The notes under the pieces: generated by a model
Database searches by the model: none
What the model was told of the DNA's origin: nothing
What the model saw: only the letters and a program-made list of their open reading frames with translations
Position numbers and translations under genes: made by a program
Part shown: in pieces, positions 24,100 to 32,514 of the stretch
Numbering within the stretch: the first letter of the stretch is position 1
Layout: each line of letters opens with the position of its first letter
Source of the DNA: Candidatus Mycobacterium methanotrophicum
GTDB lineage: Bacteria; Actinomycetota; Actinomycetes; Mycobacteriales; Mycobacteriaceae
Assembly: GCF_023515995.1 (NCBI RefSeq)
Contig: NZ_CP097320.1
Location: 620,001-684,000 of the forward strand
Direction: 5' to 3'
Length of the DNA: 64,000 bases

Positions 24100-25605
24100 T
24101 CACGACAGCGGCACGGTCCAATACACCCGGGTTCCGCCCTCGGCTGAACTGGTGATGGAGCATTCGCCGCCGACCTGCGCGGCCCGCCGCGCCATGTTGG
24201 CCAGCCCGCTGAGGCGTTGATTCTGCGCCGGGATACCGTGGCCGTCGTCGACGACCTCGATGAGCAACCGGTGATCCACCTCGACGCGGACGGTCAACCG
24301 ACGGGCCCCGGAGTGGCGGACGGCGTTGCTGACGGCTTCGGTGACGACGGCCTCGGCGTGATTGGCCAGCTCGCCGGTGACTGCCGTCAGCTCCCCGGAT
24401 GTGTCGAGCGTGGTCGCGATGTCTCGGTCTTCGGTGAGCTCGGCGACGTTGTGCTGGATCTGCTGTCGGAAGTTCTCGCCCGGCCGCACAAGCATCTGCA
24501 GCGGGAAGATCGTCGTCCGGATGGCGTCGATCGTGGTCTGCAGGTCGTCGACTGTATGGGTCAGCCGATTGACGATCTCCGGCGACTGCGCCCGCGCGAT
24601 GGTGCCCTGCAAGTCCAGGCCCGCGGCGAACAGCTTCTGAATGACGTGGTCGTGCAGATCGTGGGCGATCCGCTCGCGGTCGGCCAGGATGGCTAGCTCA
24701 CGGATGTGCTCGCGGTCGACCGTCAGTGTCAAGGCAATCGCGGCATGTCTGGCGAAGTCGCTGATGAGTTCGGGGTAGTCGTCACCGAACGGCGGCTGTC
24801 GCAGACTGCGAACAACGGCGATCACTCCGAGCACCGTGTCGTCGGCCCGCAACGGCGCCACGATCACCGAGCGGTCGCCGGCATCGGTGAATCCCTTGAG
24901 GGGATGTTTGAACCAACCGGTGATCGTCGGCATGCGGCCGAGGATCACAGTGCCGGTCGTGGAATCGTCGACGGGCACCTGTTTGCCGATCACGTCTGCG
25001 GCGTCTCGGCCCGCCGCGGTGGCCACGACAAGGGTGTCGATCTCCTCGGCCGGCAGATCCGGCTCGGTCGGCACCAGCAGTATCGCCGACTCGGCGCCGG
25101 CCAACTCCTGCATTCGGCCGACGATGAGCTGCAGCAGGGCTGTTTTCGGCTCCGCGGACAATAACGCGGCCGTGATTTCCCGGCAGGCGGTCATCCACTT
25201 CGCCGACGCCCGTTCTGCCTCGAGGATTTGCGCGCTGTCGATGGCGACCGCCGACGCCAATGCCCGCGCGGCGACCTCGTCGGAGTCGCAGCACACCCGA
25301 CCGGGCCGGTCATCGACCAGATAGAGAGCGCCGAACGCGACACCACGCACACTAGGCGGCACCGCGAGGAAGGCGCGCATCCGAGGGTCATGCTCGCCCA
25401 GCCCGGCGCGCTGGGGTTGGGCCGCCAGGTCGTCGACGCGCAGGGCCTCACCGACCGGTAGGTCGCCGAGCCGCCGCGCCGTTTCGGCGTCGATGCCCTC
25501 GTAGATCAACGACACCGGGCTGCCTTGGGGCCCGTAGATGCCCAACGCCCCGTAGCGGGCGCCGGTCAGTTCCATCGCCGCATTGACGATCCGGTGCAAC
25601 GTCAT
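24100..25605 (-). CDS. GAF-domain sensor histidine kinase of the DosS/DosT type
   Basis: A 501-residue kinase. Residues about 1-145 form a first GAF domain (ARYGALGIYGPQGSPVSLIY) in which a histidine (GEHDPRMRAFLAVP) sits where DosS and DosT have their haem-ligating His; a second GAF domain covers about 150-300. The HisKA_3 phosphorylation box is DRERIAHDLHDHVIQKLF and the HATPase domain shows TEAVSNAVRHSGA and VVDDGHGIP. ATG 25605-25603 overlaps the stop of the crp-like gene by ATGA, implying coupled translation. DosS is longer at the N-terminus (578 residues). No response regulator is adjacent. Haem binding is inference. Confidence 0.88.
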   Translation of the reverse strand: MTLHRIVNAAMELTGARYGALGIYGPQGSPVSLIYEGIDAETARRLGDLPVGEALRVDDLAAQPQRAGLGEHDPRMRAFLAVPPSVRGVAFGALYLVDDRPGRVCCDSDEVAARALASAVAIDSAQILEAERASAKWMTACREITAALLSAEPKTALLQLIVGRMQELAGAESAILLVPTEPDLPAEEIDTLVVATAAGRDAADVIGKQVPVDDSTTGTVILGRMPTITGWFKHPLKGFTDAGDRSVIVAPLRADDTVLGVIAVVRSLRQPPFGDDYPELISDFARHAAIALTLTVDREHIRELAILADRERIAHDLHDHVIQKLFAAGLDLQGTIARAQSPEIVNRLTHTVDDLQTTIDAIRTTIFPLQMLVRPGENFRQQIQHNVAELTEDRDIATTLDTSGELTAVTGELANHAEAVVTEAVSNAVRHSGARRLTVRVEVDHRLLIEVVDDGHGIPAQNQRLSGLANMARRAAQVGGECSITSSAEGGTRVYWTVPLS

Positions 25606-26363
25606 ATCGACAGCGGCCCCATCCCGATGGCCACCGCCGGTGTACCGCGCAACTGATCGGCCGCGGCGACACCGATGCGGTGTTGAGCGTGGTGGGCGCG
25701 ACGGATCAGGGCATCGGAGTCGATGATCAGCATGCTTTGTCTGTCTAGTCGTATCCAGCCGTGGCCGGCGAAGTCGGCGAGGACTTTGTTGACCGTTTCG
25801 CGGGAGGTGCCGATCAGTTGGGCGAGTTCTTCTTGGGTCAGGTTGTGGGTGAGGTGCATCACGCCGTTGTGCTGGACGCCGAACTTTTGGGATAACCGGA
25901 GTAGGTGTTTGGCGATCCGGGCGGCGACGTCGGTGAAAATCAGGTCGGACAGGTCGTTTTCGGTGCGGCGCATCCTGCGGGCCAGCAGCCGCAGCAGCTG
26001 CTCGCCAATCTGCGGGTGCGCGGCGATCCATGCCTGAAAGGCCTCGCGGCCCATAGCGAGTGCATCCACATCGGTCAGCGCGGTCGCGGTCGCGGTGCGC
26101 GGGCCGGGATCACACAGCGACAACTCCCCGAACATCTCCGAGGGTCCCGCGATCGCCATCAGATGGCTGCGTCCGTCCGGGCAGCGGCGGGCGAGCTTCA
26201 CCATGCCGCAGGTGATGATGTAGAGCTGGTCGCCGGGCTCGCCGTCGGCGAAGATCTGTTGGCGGCCCGAAAAATGCACGCCCGCCAGGTGTGTTGTCAG
26301 CTCTGCCTCCACGGCAGGATCGACGGTGTGAAAAAGCCCGGCCCGGGTCAACACCGCGCTCAC
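25602..26363 (-). CDS. Crp/Fnr-family transcriptional regulator
   Basis: A regulator of about 253 residues resembling M. tuberculosis Crp (Rv3676) along its length: cyclic-nucleotide-binding domain (FADGEPGDQLYIITCGMVKL, and the phosphate-binding-cassette-like FGELSLCDPGPRTATATA) and a C-terminal helix-turn-helix (QEELAQLIGTSRETVNKVLA). It carries an extra tail of about 30 residues. The start is uncertain: GTG 26363 aligns with the Crp N-terminus, while the frame stays open to 26450. It overlaps the downstream histidine kinase by ATGA, an unusual partnership. A cAMP ligand is inferred from the cassette only. Confidence 0.85.
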   Translation of the reverse strand: MSAVLTRAGLFHTVDPAVEAELTTHLAGVHFSGRQQIFADGEPGDQLYIITCGMVKLARRCPDGRSHLMAIAGPSEMFGELSLCDPGPRTATATALTDVDALAMGREAFQAWIAAHPQIGEQLLRLLARRMRRTENDLSDLIFTDVAARIAKHLLRLSQKFGVQHNGVMHLTHNLTQEELAQLIGTSRETVNKVLADFAGHGWIRLDRQSMLIIDSDALIRRAHHAQHRIGVAAADQLRGTPAVAIGMGPLSI

Positions 26364-26707
26364 CGCGCTGCCTGCCGGATCGAGCACGGTATCGAGGGTT
26401 GCCGCAACGCGATGGCAGACAACGCCCTTAGCGTGTTGGCCGGCGCGCAACGCTCACGACGATCAGGGCGGTCATGGCCCCGCCAGCGCAACGTGAAACC
26501 CGGCGCGAACACCGACGGCCATCGCAGCGTGGGCGGTTCGAGAACAAGCAGGACATTCATAGTGCCGACTTTCAGAGCTGACCGGGGTGTCCGGGCTGAA
26601 TGGGCTGCCCGATGCGGGCAGTGGAAAAGCGCAGACCTAGCCGCGGTGGGGTTGGCATCGCCCACGCCGCTGCGGTGATACCGCGTGGTGCGGCGCTGGC
26701 GCGGCCG
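26364..26707. other. Upstream region of the crp-like gene
   Basis: About 340 bases with no supported gene between the crp-like gene and the STAS protein gene. A minus-strand frame extends the crp-like protein upstream without homology. Part of this region should hold the promoter of the crp-kinase pair. A tandem duplication GCGGTCAGCTGGCGCAGCG occurs at about 26741-26778, just inside the STAS gene end. Confidence 0.4.
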
Positions 26708-27109
26708 TCACCGCCAGGCGGCGCCTGACAACGCGCAGCGGCGGTCAGCTGGCGCAGCGGCGGTCAGCTGGCGCAGCGCCTCAGGCGCCGAACTGGCCGT
26801 GGGAAGGCAGATGCCGCAGCCGGTGAGCCGAAGGACCCTGGTGACGATGCGGCTAGGAACCAGTGTCCAGGGCACCTCGGCGCCGCGGCAAGCGCCATCG
26901 ACGGCGATCAATATCGAGATAGCCTGCGCGGCGAAGAAATCGACGCCGCTCAGGTCGAGGATCATCGACGCGTTGGCGACCGGGACCATGCGGATTGCTG
27001 ATTCGCGGACGCGGTCGCTGTTTGCGGCGTCGATTTCGCCGGTGATCGTCACCACCGTCGTCTGGCGGCGGCGGCGCTTCTGCCTTGCTACTTGATCAGC
27101 GCTGATCAT
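26708..27109 (-). CDS. STAS-domain protein (anti-sigma-factor antagonist type)
   Basis: A 133-residue protein whose core (TTVVTITGEIDAANSDRVRE, then MILDLSGVDFFAAQAISILI) is a STAS fold as in anti-anti-sigma factors. The usual phosphorylated serine position in DxSGVxxxxS is occupied by an alanine-rich DLSGVDFFAAQA, so phosphorylation control may be lost. ATG 27109 lies inside a perfect 16-base palindrome; ATG 27172 upstream is in frame. The C-terminal 20 residues look low-complexity and may derive from a tandem duplication. No sigma or anti-sigma gene is adjacent. Confidence 0.7.
   Translation of the reverse strand: MISADQVARQKRRRRQTTVVTITGEIDAANSDRVRESAIRMVPVANASMILDLSGVDFFAAQAISILIAVDGACRGAEVPWTLVPSRIVTRVLRLTGCGICLPTASSAPEALRQLTAAAPADRRCALSGAAWR
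27093..27108. promoter_or_regulatory. Perfect 16-bp palindrome at the STAS gene start
   Basis: TGATCAGCGCTGATCA is a perfect palindrome that overlaps the likely start codon of the STAS-domain gene. It could be an operator or a small RNA hairpin that hides the start. No binding protein can be named. Confidence 0.4.
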
Positions 27110-27652
27110 CGAGGCGCCAAGACATGCGCGAAAGATCTCAACACCGCGGATGGAACTTCGATGAACTTTCATCCTATGCTCGCTTCGGTCATGTCACGGC
27201 GGATTATGGGGGTGATCGCTCACCGTCGATGTCCGTGACAAGTGCAGCACGCTTTGCAGACTCAAGATCAGTACGCAAGTGTGCGAGACATCTGCGGATC
27301 TCCGGACCGCACGGATCAGATCAGATCAAGAATTAGGCGGTTGGCGTCGCTACCACGATGCCGCGGCCAACAGACGGCGGCACCGACCCCAGACCGGCTT
27401 TTATTCAGCAACTTTGAGTCAACATGCATATCCGGGCCCCGTCAAACGGGGGGGCCGGTTTTCACGTGACGTTCACGATCGTGGCCGTGTCCCATGGTGA
27501 ATTCTCCGGCGGCGGGCGCCGACAGAGGTGAGAGGGCCGGCTGCGTCTACCGTCGGGGGATCTGTCCCGATGACCGTTTTGAGGATTCTCCCGCTGATGG
27601 CACCAGTCGATCGCCAGATTCCACCGGCGGCTGCTGAACCGATCCGCCGGCC
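27110..27652. other. Intergenic region without a supported gene
   Basis: About 540 bases between the divergent STAS and GAF genes. Only short frames without recognisable products are present. The AT-richer stretch near 27300-27420 is the most likely place for promoters of either gene. Confidence 0.4.
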
Positions 27653-28240
27653 ATGACGGCGCCGCGGGCTCGTCAAACACCTCAACCGGTGGGAGGGTGG
27701 GTGGATGACGCCTGTGCCGAGACCTCCGGGCGCTGCCGCAATCGCCGGGATTCTGTTCGGTCAAATGTGCTGATCCAGGAGCAGTTTCTCGCAACTATCG
27801 ACGGCCGACGAGGCGTAGCGGCCGCGGACCGTCTATGCGAGACCTGCGTGGTTGTGCTCGGCGTCGACGCAGCATCGATTTCGCTCGTCTTCGACGGCGC
27901 GAGCAGCGGCACATTGGGATCTAGCAGCGCACTTGCCCGGATGTACGACGAACTGCAGTTCACCTTCGGTGAGGGACTCTGCCTTGACGCCGTCACCCGG
28001 CGGATTCCTATCCGGGTCGCCGATCTCGCCGACTCTAAGGAGTCTCGCTGGCCCGCGTACCGGCCGGCCATGCTGGCCCACCAGATCAGAGGCGTCTATG
28101 CGATACCGGTCGTCGTGGCCGGTCAATATGTCGGCGCTCTCATACCGAGAGCACGTCGCGAATTCATGTCCTCGACCCAGGGGTGCGGCTGCGATCGTCC
28201 AAAGGTCTGGTGGTGCATCAGCGAAGGGGTGCGCCGCTGA
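27653..28240 (+). pseudogene. GAF-domain protein with a replaced C-terminus
   Basis: Residues about 45-165 form a GAF domain: CVVVLGVDAASISLVFDGAS, DELQFTFGEGLCLDAV, RWPAYRPAMLAHQIRGVYAI and VVAGQYVGAL. In mycobacteria such GAF proteins usually continue into an ANTAR RNA-binding domain. Here the frame changes character after GAL at about 28140 and soon enters DNA in which a DUF559-type protein is read in another frame. The real start is uncertain; the first 40 residues lack homology. It probably lost its output domain when the island junction formed. Confidence 0.55.
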
Positions 28241-28851
28241 GACACGTTGAGGGCCGATTGACAACAGCTCCAGCGTGGACGGCGATGGAGGTCGCGCGGG
28301 CGCTGCGACGATCTCGTGCGTTGGCGACGCTCGATGCCGCGTTGCAGGTAAACGCTTGTATCACAACGGAATTGCAGGCAGCAATTGGCGATCAGAAGGG
28401 CCGACGCGGCATTGCCAAAGTTCGCGAGTTGATCGGCTACGTCGACGGTCGCGCCGAGTCGCCGACGGAGAGTGAGGCGCGACTGGTTTTCGTCGACGGC
28501 GGATTACCCATGCCCGAGCTGCAGTACAGTATCGTCGACCGGCACGGCCGACTGTGGCGCGTCGACTTCGCATGGCCGGACGCGATGGTCGTCGCCGAAT
28601 ACGACAGTGTCGAATGGCATGTGGGCCGCGAAGCCCTGCTGCATGATCGGCTGAAATCTGCGCGGTTGCAGGAATGCGGGTGGACAACCGTCCCGATGAC
28701 GATCGACGACATCAGAGGCGATCCCGCCGGCCTGGTGACGCGGATCAACGCCCTGCTGCGGAAACCCCGTCTGGCGGGACGAGCAGACGCAGAATCGCAC
28801 CGGCAGGGGTCCCGAGAATGCGGTTCTGCGTCTGCTCGCGCAACACGGTGA
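28160..28851 (+). pseudogene. C-terminal part of a DUF559/AbiEi-like protein
   Basis: About 205 codons read VRLRSSKGLVVHQRRGAPLR, then APAWTAMEVARALRRSRALA and the DUF559 endonuclease-like domain PTESEARLVFVDGGLPMPEL, LWRVDFAWPDAMVVAEYDS and HDRLKSARLQECGW, with Glu, Asp and the D-x-A/E-Y residues of a PD-(D/E)XK-type fold. The winged-helix N-terminus normally present is missing; a plausible missing part, frameshifted, is at 12490-12733 on the same strand. The last codons read through a long hairpin (28781-28837) before stopping at 28851. Confidence 0.65.
28781..28837. terminator. Long hairpin, repeated-element copy 2
   Basis: Arms 28781-28799 (GAGCAGACGCAGAATCGCA) and 28819-28837 pair at 18 of 19 positions. 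The left arm is identical to that of the hairpin after rpoC at 12420. It lies between the DUF559 remnant and the endonuclease IV gene and may act as a terminator. Confidence 0.7.
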
Positions 28852-28869
28852 CCCACTAGACTGGCCGAC

Positions 28870-29622
28870 GTGCTCATCGGTTCACATGTCCACCAAGATG
28901 ATCCCCTGGCCGCCGCGGAGGCGGACAGCGCCGACGTGGTGCAGTTCTTCCTCGGCAATCCGCAGAGCTGGAAAAAGCCGAAGCCGCGCGACGACGCCGA
29001 GACGCTGAAGGCGTCGACCATGCCGCTGTACGTGCACGCGCCGTATCTGATCAACGTCGCGTCGGCGAACAACCGGGTGCGCATCCCGTCGCGCAAGATC
29101 TTGCAGGACACCTGTGACGCCGCGGCCGAGATCGGCGCCGCCGCGGTGATTGTGCACGGCGGTCACGCCGACGACGACGGCATGGAGGCCGGCTTCCAGC
29201 GCTGGGTCAAGGCGCTGGACTACCTCGAAACCGACGTCGAGGTCTACTTGGAGAACACGGCCGGCGGCGATCACGCGATGGCACGCTACTTCGACACCAT
29301 CGGACGGCTCTGGGATCACATCGGCGACAAGGGAATCGGGTTCTGTCTGGACACCTGCCATGCGTGGGCCGCGGGTGAGAAGCTGATTGACGCGGTCGAT
29401 CGGATAAAAGCCTTGACCGGCCGCATCGATCTGGTGCATTGCAACGACTCTCGGGACGCGGCGGGCTCAGGTGCGGACCGGCACGCCAACTTCGGCGCCG
29501 GGCAGATCGACCCCGACCTGCTGGTGGCGGTGGTCCGGGCCGCGGGCGCGCCGGTGATCTGCGAAACGGCCGACGAGGGCCGCAAGGACGACATCGCCTT
29601 CCTTCGTGAGCAGCTGAGCTGA
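28870..29622 (+). CDS. end: Endonuclease IV (AP endonuclease, Nfo/End)
   Basis: A 250-residue zinc-dependent apurinic/apyrimidinic endonuclease of base-excision repair, matching M. tuberculosis Rv0670. The three family signatures are present: YLENTAGG (metal Glu), [11 protein letters not shown] and [20 protein letters not shown], with HGGH and CETADEG completing the metal site. The start is GTG 28870. It keeps the M. tuberculosis order relative to lpqP and fadE8, but the lpqP copy beside it is broken. Confidence 0.95.
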   Translation: MLIGSHVHQDDPLAAAEADSADVVQFFLGNPQSWKKPKPRDDAETLKASTMPLYVHAPYLINVASANNRVRIPSRKILQDTCDAAAEIGAAAVIVHGGHADDDGMEAGFQRWVKALDYLETDVEVYLENTAGGDHAMARYFDTIGRLWDHIGDKGIGFCLDTCHAWAAGEKLIDAVDRIKALTGRIDLVHCNDSRDAAGSGADRHANFGAGQIDPDLLVAVVRAAGAPVICETADEGRKDDIAFLREQLS

Positions 29623-29629
29623 GGACGCG

Positions 29630-29890
29630 TGTGCCGCGGTCGCCGTGGCCGGCCCGTGAAGGAAGGGATCGACGACGCCGCCGCCGAGATCGGGCGCAAC
29701 GTCAACATCGACCCTCGCGCACCCGGCGTGGCCCACATCGACGGCCCGCCGGTGTCGCAGCCGAATGTGTTCTGGCGCAACGTCGATCACTGCGGCGCCC
29801 CGGTCAGCACGACGAGCGGTTCGGCCAACCGCAGCGTGGTGCTGATCACCGTCGACGGCCACCGCAAAGCTGGGGGACCCATCGCCGGTG
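29630..29890 (+). pseudogene. lpqP: LpqP-type lipoprotein esterase, C-terminal remnant
   Basis: About 85 codons read AEIGRNVNIDPRAPGVAHID, FWRNVDHCGAPVSTTSGSAN and RSVVLITVDGHRKAGGP. They resemble the end of LpqP (Rv0671), a PHB-depolymerase-like secreted esterase in which the catalytic His follows TIDGxGH. The signal peptide, lipobox and Ser nucleophile region are absent, and the final His motif is altered. Its position between end and fadE8 matches the expected locus, supporting the identity. Confidence 0.65.
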
Positions 29891-29938
29891 AACCTTACAG
29901 GTCTTGTGCGGTTGTAGAAAAAATGTAACATTGCCGGC

Positions 29939-31567
29939 ATGCCGGATACTCATGTCGTCACCAACCAGGTCCCGCCGCTGGAGGAGCACAACCCGGCGTC
30001 CTCCCCGGTCCTCATCGAGGCACTGATCCGCGAAGGCGGGCAGTGGGGCCTCGACGAGGTGAGCGCGGTCGGTGCGATCTCCGGGTCCAAACGCGCGCAG
30101 CGCTGGGGCGAACTGGCCGACCGCAACCAGCCGATCCTGCGCATCCACGACCGCTACGGCCACCGCATCGACGAGGTCGAGTACGACCCCGCCTACCACG
30201 AGCTGATGCGTACCGCGATCGAGCACGGCCTGCACGCCGCACCGTGGGCTGACGACCGGCCGGGTTCTCATGTGGTCCGCGCGGCCAAGACCAGCGTATG
30301 GACCGCCGAACCGGGCCACATGTGCCCGATATCGATGACGTACGCCGTCGTTCCCGCCCTGCGCTTCAACCCCGACCTCGCCGCGGCCTACGAACCGCTG
30401 CTGACCAGCCGGCACTACGACCCGCAGCTCACGGTGCCGGCGGCGAAGGCCGGTATCACGGCGGGCATGTCGATGACCGAAAAGCAGGGCGGCTCCGATG
30501 TCCGGGCCGGCACCACCCAGGCCACCCGCAACGCCGACGGCACTTACAGCCTGACCGGTCACAAGTGGTTCACCTCGGCGCCGATGTGCGACATCTTCCT
30601 GGTGCTCGCGCAGGCGTCCGGCGGGCTGTCCTGCTTCTTTTTGCCGCGGGTGCTGCCCGACGGCACCCGCAACCGGATGCTGTTGCAACGGCTGAAGGAC
30701 AAACTGGGCAACCATGCCAACGCGTCCAGTGAGGTCGAGTACGACGGCGCCACCGCATGGCTGGTTGGCGAGGAGGGTCGCGGTGTGCCGACCATCATCG
30801 AGATGGTCAACCTGACCCGGCTGGACTGCGCGCTGGGCGGCGCCACCAGCATGCGCACCGGGCTGACCCAAGCCGTGCACCATGCGCAGCACCGCAAGGC
30901 ATTCGGCGAGTATCTGATTGATCAGCCGCTGATGCGCAATGTATTGGCGGACTTGGCGATTGAGGCCGAATCCGCCACTATGGTGGCGATGCGAATGGCC
31001 GGTGCCACCGACAACGCCGTCCGGGGAGACCAGACCGAGGCGCTGCTACGTCGAATCGGACTGGCAGCCAGCAAGTACTGGGTGTGCAAGCGCGCCACGC
31101 CGCATGCGGCTGAGGCGCTGGAATGCTTGGGCGGCAACGGGTACGTCGAGGATTCCGGTATGCCGCGGCTGTACCGTGAGGCGCCGCTGATGGGAATCTG
31201 GGAAGGATCCGGCAATGTCAGTGCGCTGGATACCTTGCGCGCCATGGCAACTCGGCCAGAATCTGTCGACGTGCTGTTCGACGAGCTCGCCAAGAGCGCG
31301 GGCCAGGATGTCCGCTTGGATGGCCACATCGAACGGCTGCGCTCTGCGCTCGGCGAGTTGGACACGATTGCCTACCGGGCCCGCAAGGTCGCCGAGGACA
31401 TCTGCCTGGCGCTGCAGGGCTGTTTGCTGGTGCGGCACGGACATCCCGCAGTCGCCGAGGCGTTCTTGGCGACCCGCCTCGACGGGCAGTGGGGCGGCGC
31501 GTTCGGAACGATGCCTGCCGGGCTGGACCTCGCGCCGATCCTCGAGCGAGCCCTGGTAAAGGGCTGA
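29939..31567 (+). CDS. fadE8: Acyl-CoA dehydrogenase FadE8 (AidB-like)
   Basis: A 542-residue flavoprotein of the acyl-CoA dehydrogenase superfamily, AidB-like branch, matching Rv0672. Visible parts are the FAD-contacting AGMSMTEKQGGSDVRAGTTQ and GHKWFTSAPMCDIFLVLAQA, the helical C-terminal domain with LGGNGYVEDSGMPRLYREAP and the active-site region LMGIWEGSGNV. It begins a run of four closely spaced genes (fadE8, echA4, paaX-like, echA5) that suggests one fatty-acid or aromatic-acid degradation operon. The physiological substrate is unknown. Confidence 0.93.
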   Translation: MPDTHVVTNQVPPLEEHNPASSPVLIEALIREGGQWGLDEVSAVGAISGSKRAQRWGELADRNQPILRIHDRYGHRIDEVEYDPAYHELMRTAIEHGLHAAPWADDRPGSHVVRAAKTSVWTAEPGHMCPISMTYAVVPALRFNPDLAAAYEPLLTSRHYDPQLTVPAAKAGITAGMSMTEKQGGSDVRAGTTQATRNADGTYSLTGHKWFTSAPMCDIFLVLAQASGGLSCFFLPRVLPDGTRNRMLLQRLKDKLGNHANASSEVEYDGATAWLVGEEGRGVPTIIEMVNLTRLDCALGGATSMRTGLTQAVHHAQHRKAFGEYLIDQPLMRNVLADLAIEAESATMVAMRMAGATDNAVRGDQTEALLRRIGLAASKYWVCKRATPHAAEALECLGGNGYVEDSGMPRLYREAPLMGIWEGSGNVSALDTLRAMATRPESVDVLFDELAKSAGQDVRLDGHIERLRSALGELDTIAYRARKVAEDICLALQGCLLVRHGHPAVAEAFLATRLDGQWGGAFGTMPAGLDLAPILERALVKG

Positions 31568-31575
31568 GACCCAGC

Positions 31576-32514
31576 ATGACTCATGCGATCAGACCGGTCG
31601 ACTTCGACAACTTGAAGACAATGACCTATGAGGTCACCGACCGGGTTGCGCGGATTACCTTCAACCGCCCGGAGAAGGGTAACGCGATCATCGCCGACAC
31701 TCCCCTGGAGTTGTCCGCATTGGTCGAGCGTGCCGATCTTGATCCAAGCGTCCACGTCATCTTGCTCTCCGGCCGGGGTGAGGGCTTCTGCGCGGGGTTC
31801 GACCTGAGCGCATACGCCGATCGCACCGGCTCCGCCGGCGGCACCGGCGCTTACCAAGGCACTGTGCTGGACGGTAAGGCCCAGGCGGTCAACCACTTAC
31901 CGGATCAGCCGTGGGATCCGATGATCGACTACCAGATGATGAGCCGCTTCGTGCGTGGCTTCTCCAGCCTGATGCACGCGGACAAGCCGACGGTGGTCAA
32001 GATCCATGGCTACTGTGTGGCCGGCGGCGCCGACATCGCGCTGCACGCCGACCAGGTGATCGCTGCGTCCGACGCGAAGATCGGTTACCCGCCCACCCGG
32101 GTCTGGGGTGTGCCGGCCGCCGGGTTGTGGGCGCACCGGCTGGGCGATCAGCGCGCCAAACGCCTTCTGCTGACTGGGGACTGCATTACCGGTGCACAAG
32201 CCGCCGAGTGGGGCCTGGTGGTCGAGGCGCCCGACCCCGAACAACTCGACGAGCGCACCGAGCGCCTGGTCGAGCGAATCGCCGCGGTGCCGGTCAATCA
32301 GCTGATCATGGTCAAGCTCGCGCTCAATTCAGCGCTGCTGCAACAGGGCGTGGCCACCAGCAGGATGGTCAGCACCGTTTTCGACGGTATCGCCCGGCAC
32401 ACCCCCGAGGGGCACGCGTTTGTCGTCGACGCCGTGCAACACGGCTTTCGCGACGCTGTGCGCCACCGCGACGAACCGTTCGGCGATTACGGTCGCCGCA
32501 CGTCCCAGGTATGA
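31576..32514 (+). CDS. echA4: Enoyl-CoA hydratase/isomerase EchA4
   Basis: A 312-residue crotonase-family protein matching Rv0673. The oxyanion-hole segments are GEGFCAGFDLSAYADR and IHGYCVAGGADIALHADQ, followed by GYPPTRVWGVPAAGLWAHRL where catalytic acids normally lie; the hydratase glutamates are not obviously conserved, so the reaction is uncertain. ATG 31576 lies eight bases after the fadE8 stop. Its own stop overlaps the next start by ATGA, pointing to coupled translation with the regulator downstream. Confidence 0.92.
   Translation: MTHAIRPVDFDNLKTMTYEVTDRVARITFNRPEKGNAIIADTPLELSALVERADLDPSVHVILLSGRGEGFCAGFDLSAYADRTGSAGGTGAYQGTVLDGKAQAVNHLPDQPWDPMIDYQMMSRFVRGFSSLMHADKPTVVKIHGYCVAGGADIALHADQVIAASDAKIGYPPTRVWGVPAAGLWAHRLGDQRAKRLLLTGDCITGAQAAEWGLVVEAPDPEQLDERTERLVERIAAVPVNQLIMVKLALNSALLQQGVATSRMVSTVFDGIARHTPEGHAFVVDAVQHGFRDAVRHRDEPFGDYGRRTSQV

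Noticed and set aside
25606..26031. Upstream extension of the GAF kinase to give a 643-residue protein
   Set aside because: The extra part is antiphase to the crp-like gene and Arg/Pro-rich; the ATGA overlap gives a natural start at 25605.
26360..26665. A 101-codon minus-strand frame upstream of the crp-like gene
   Set aside because: No recognisable domain, unusual residue composition and no binding site; treated as intergenic.
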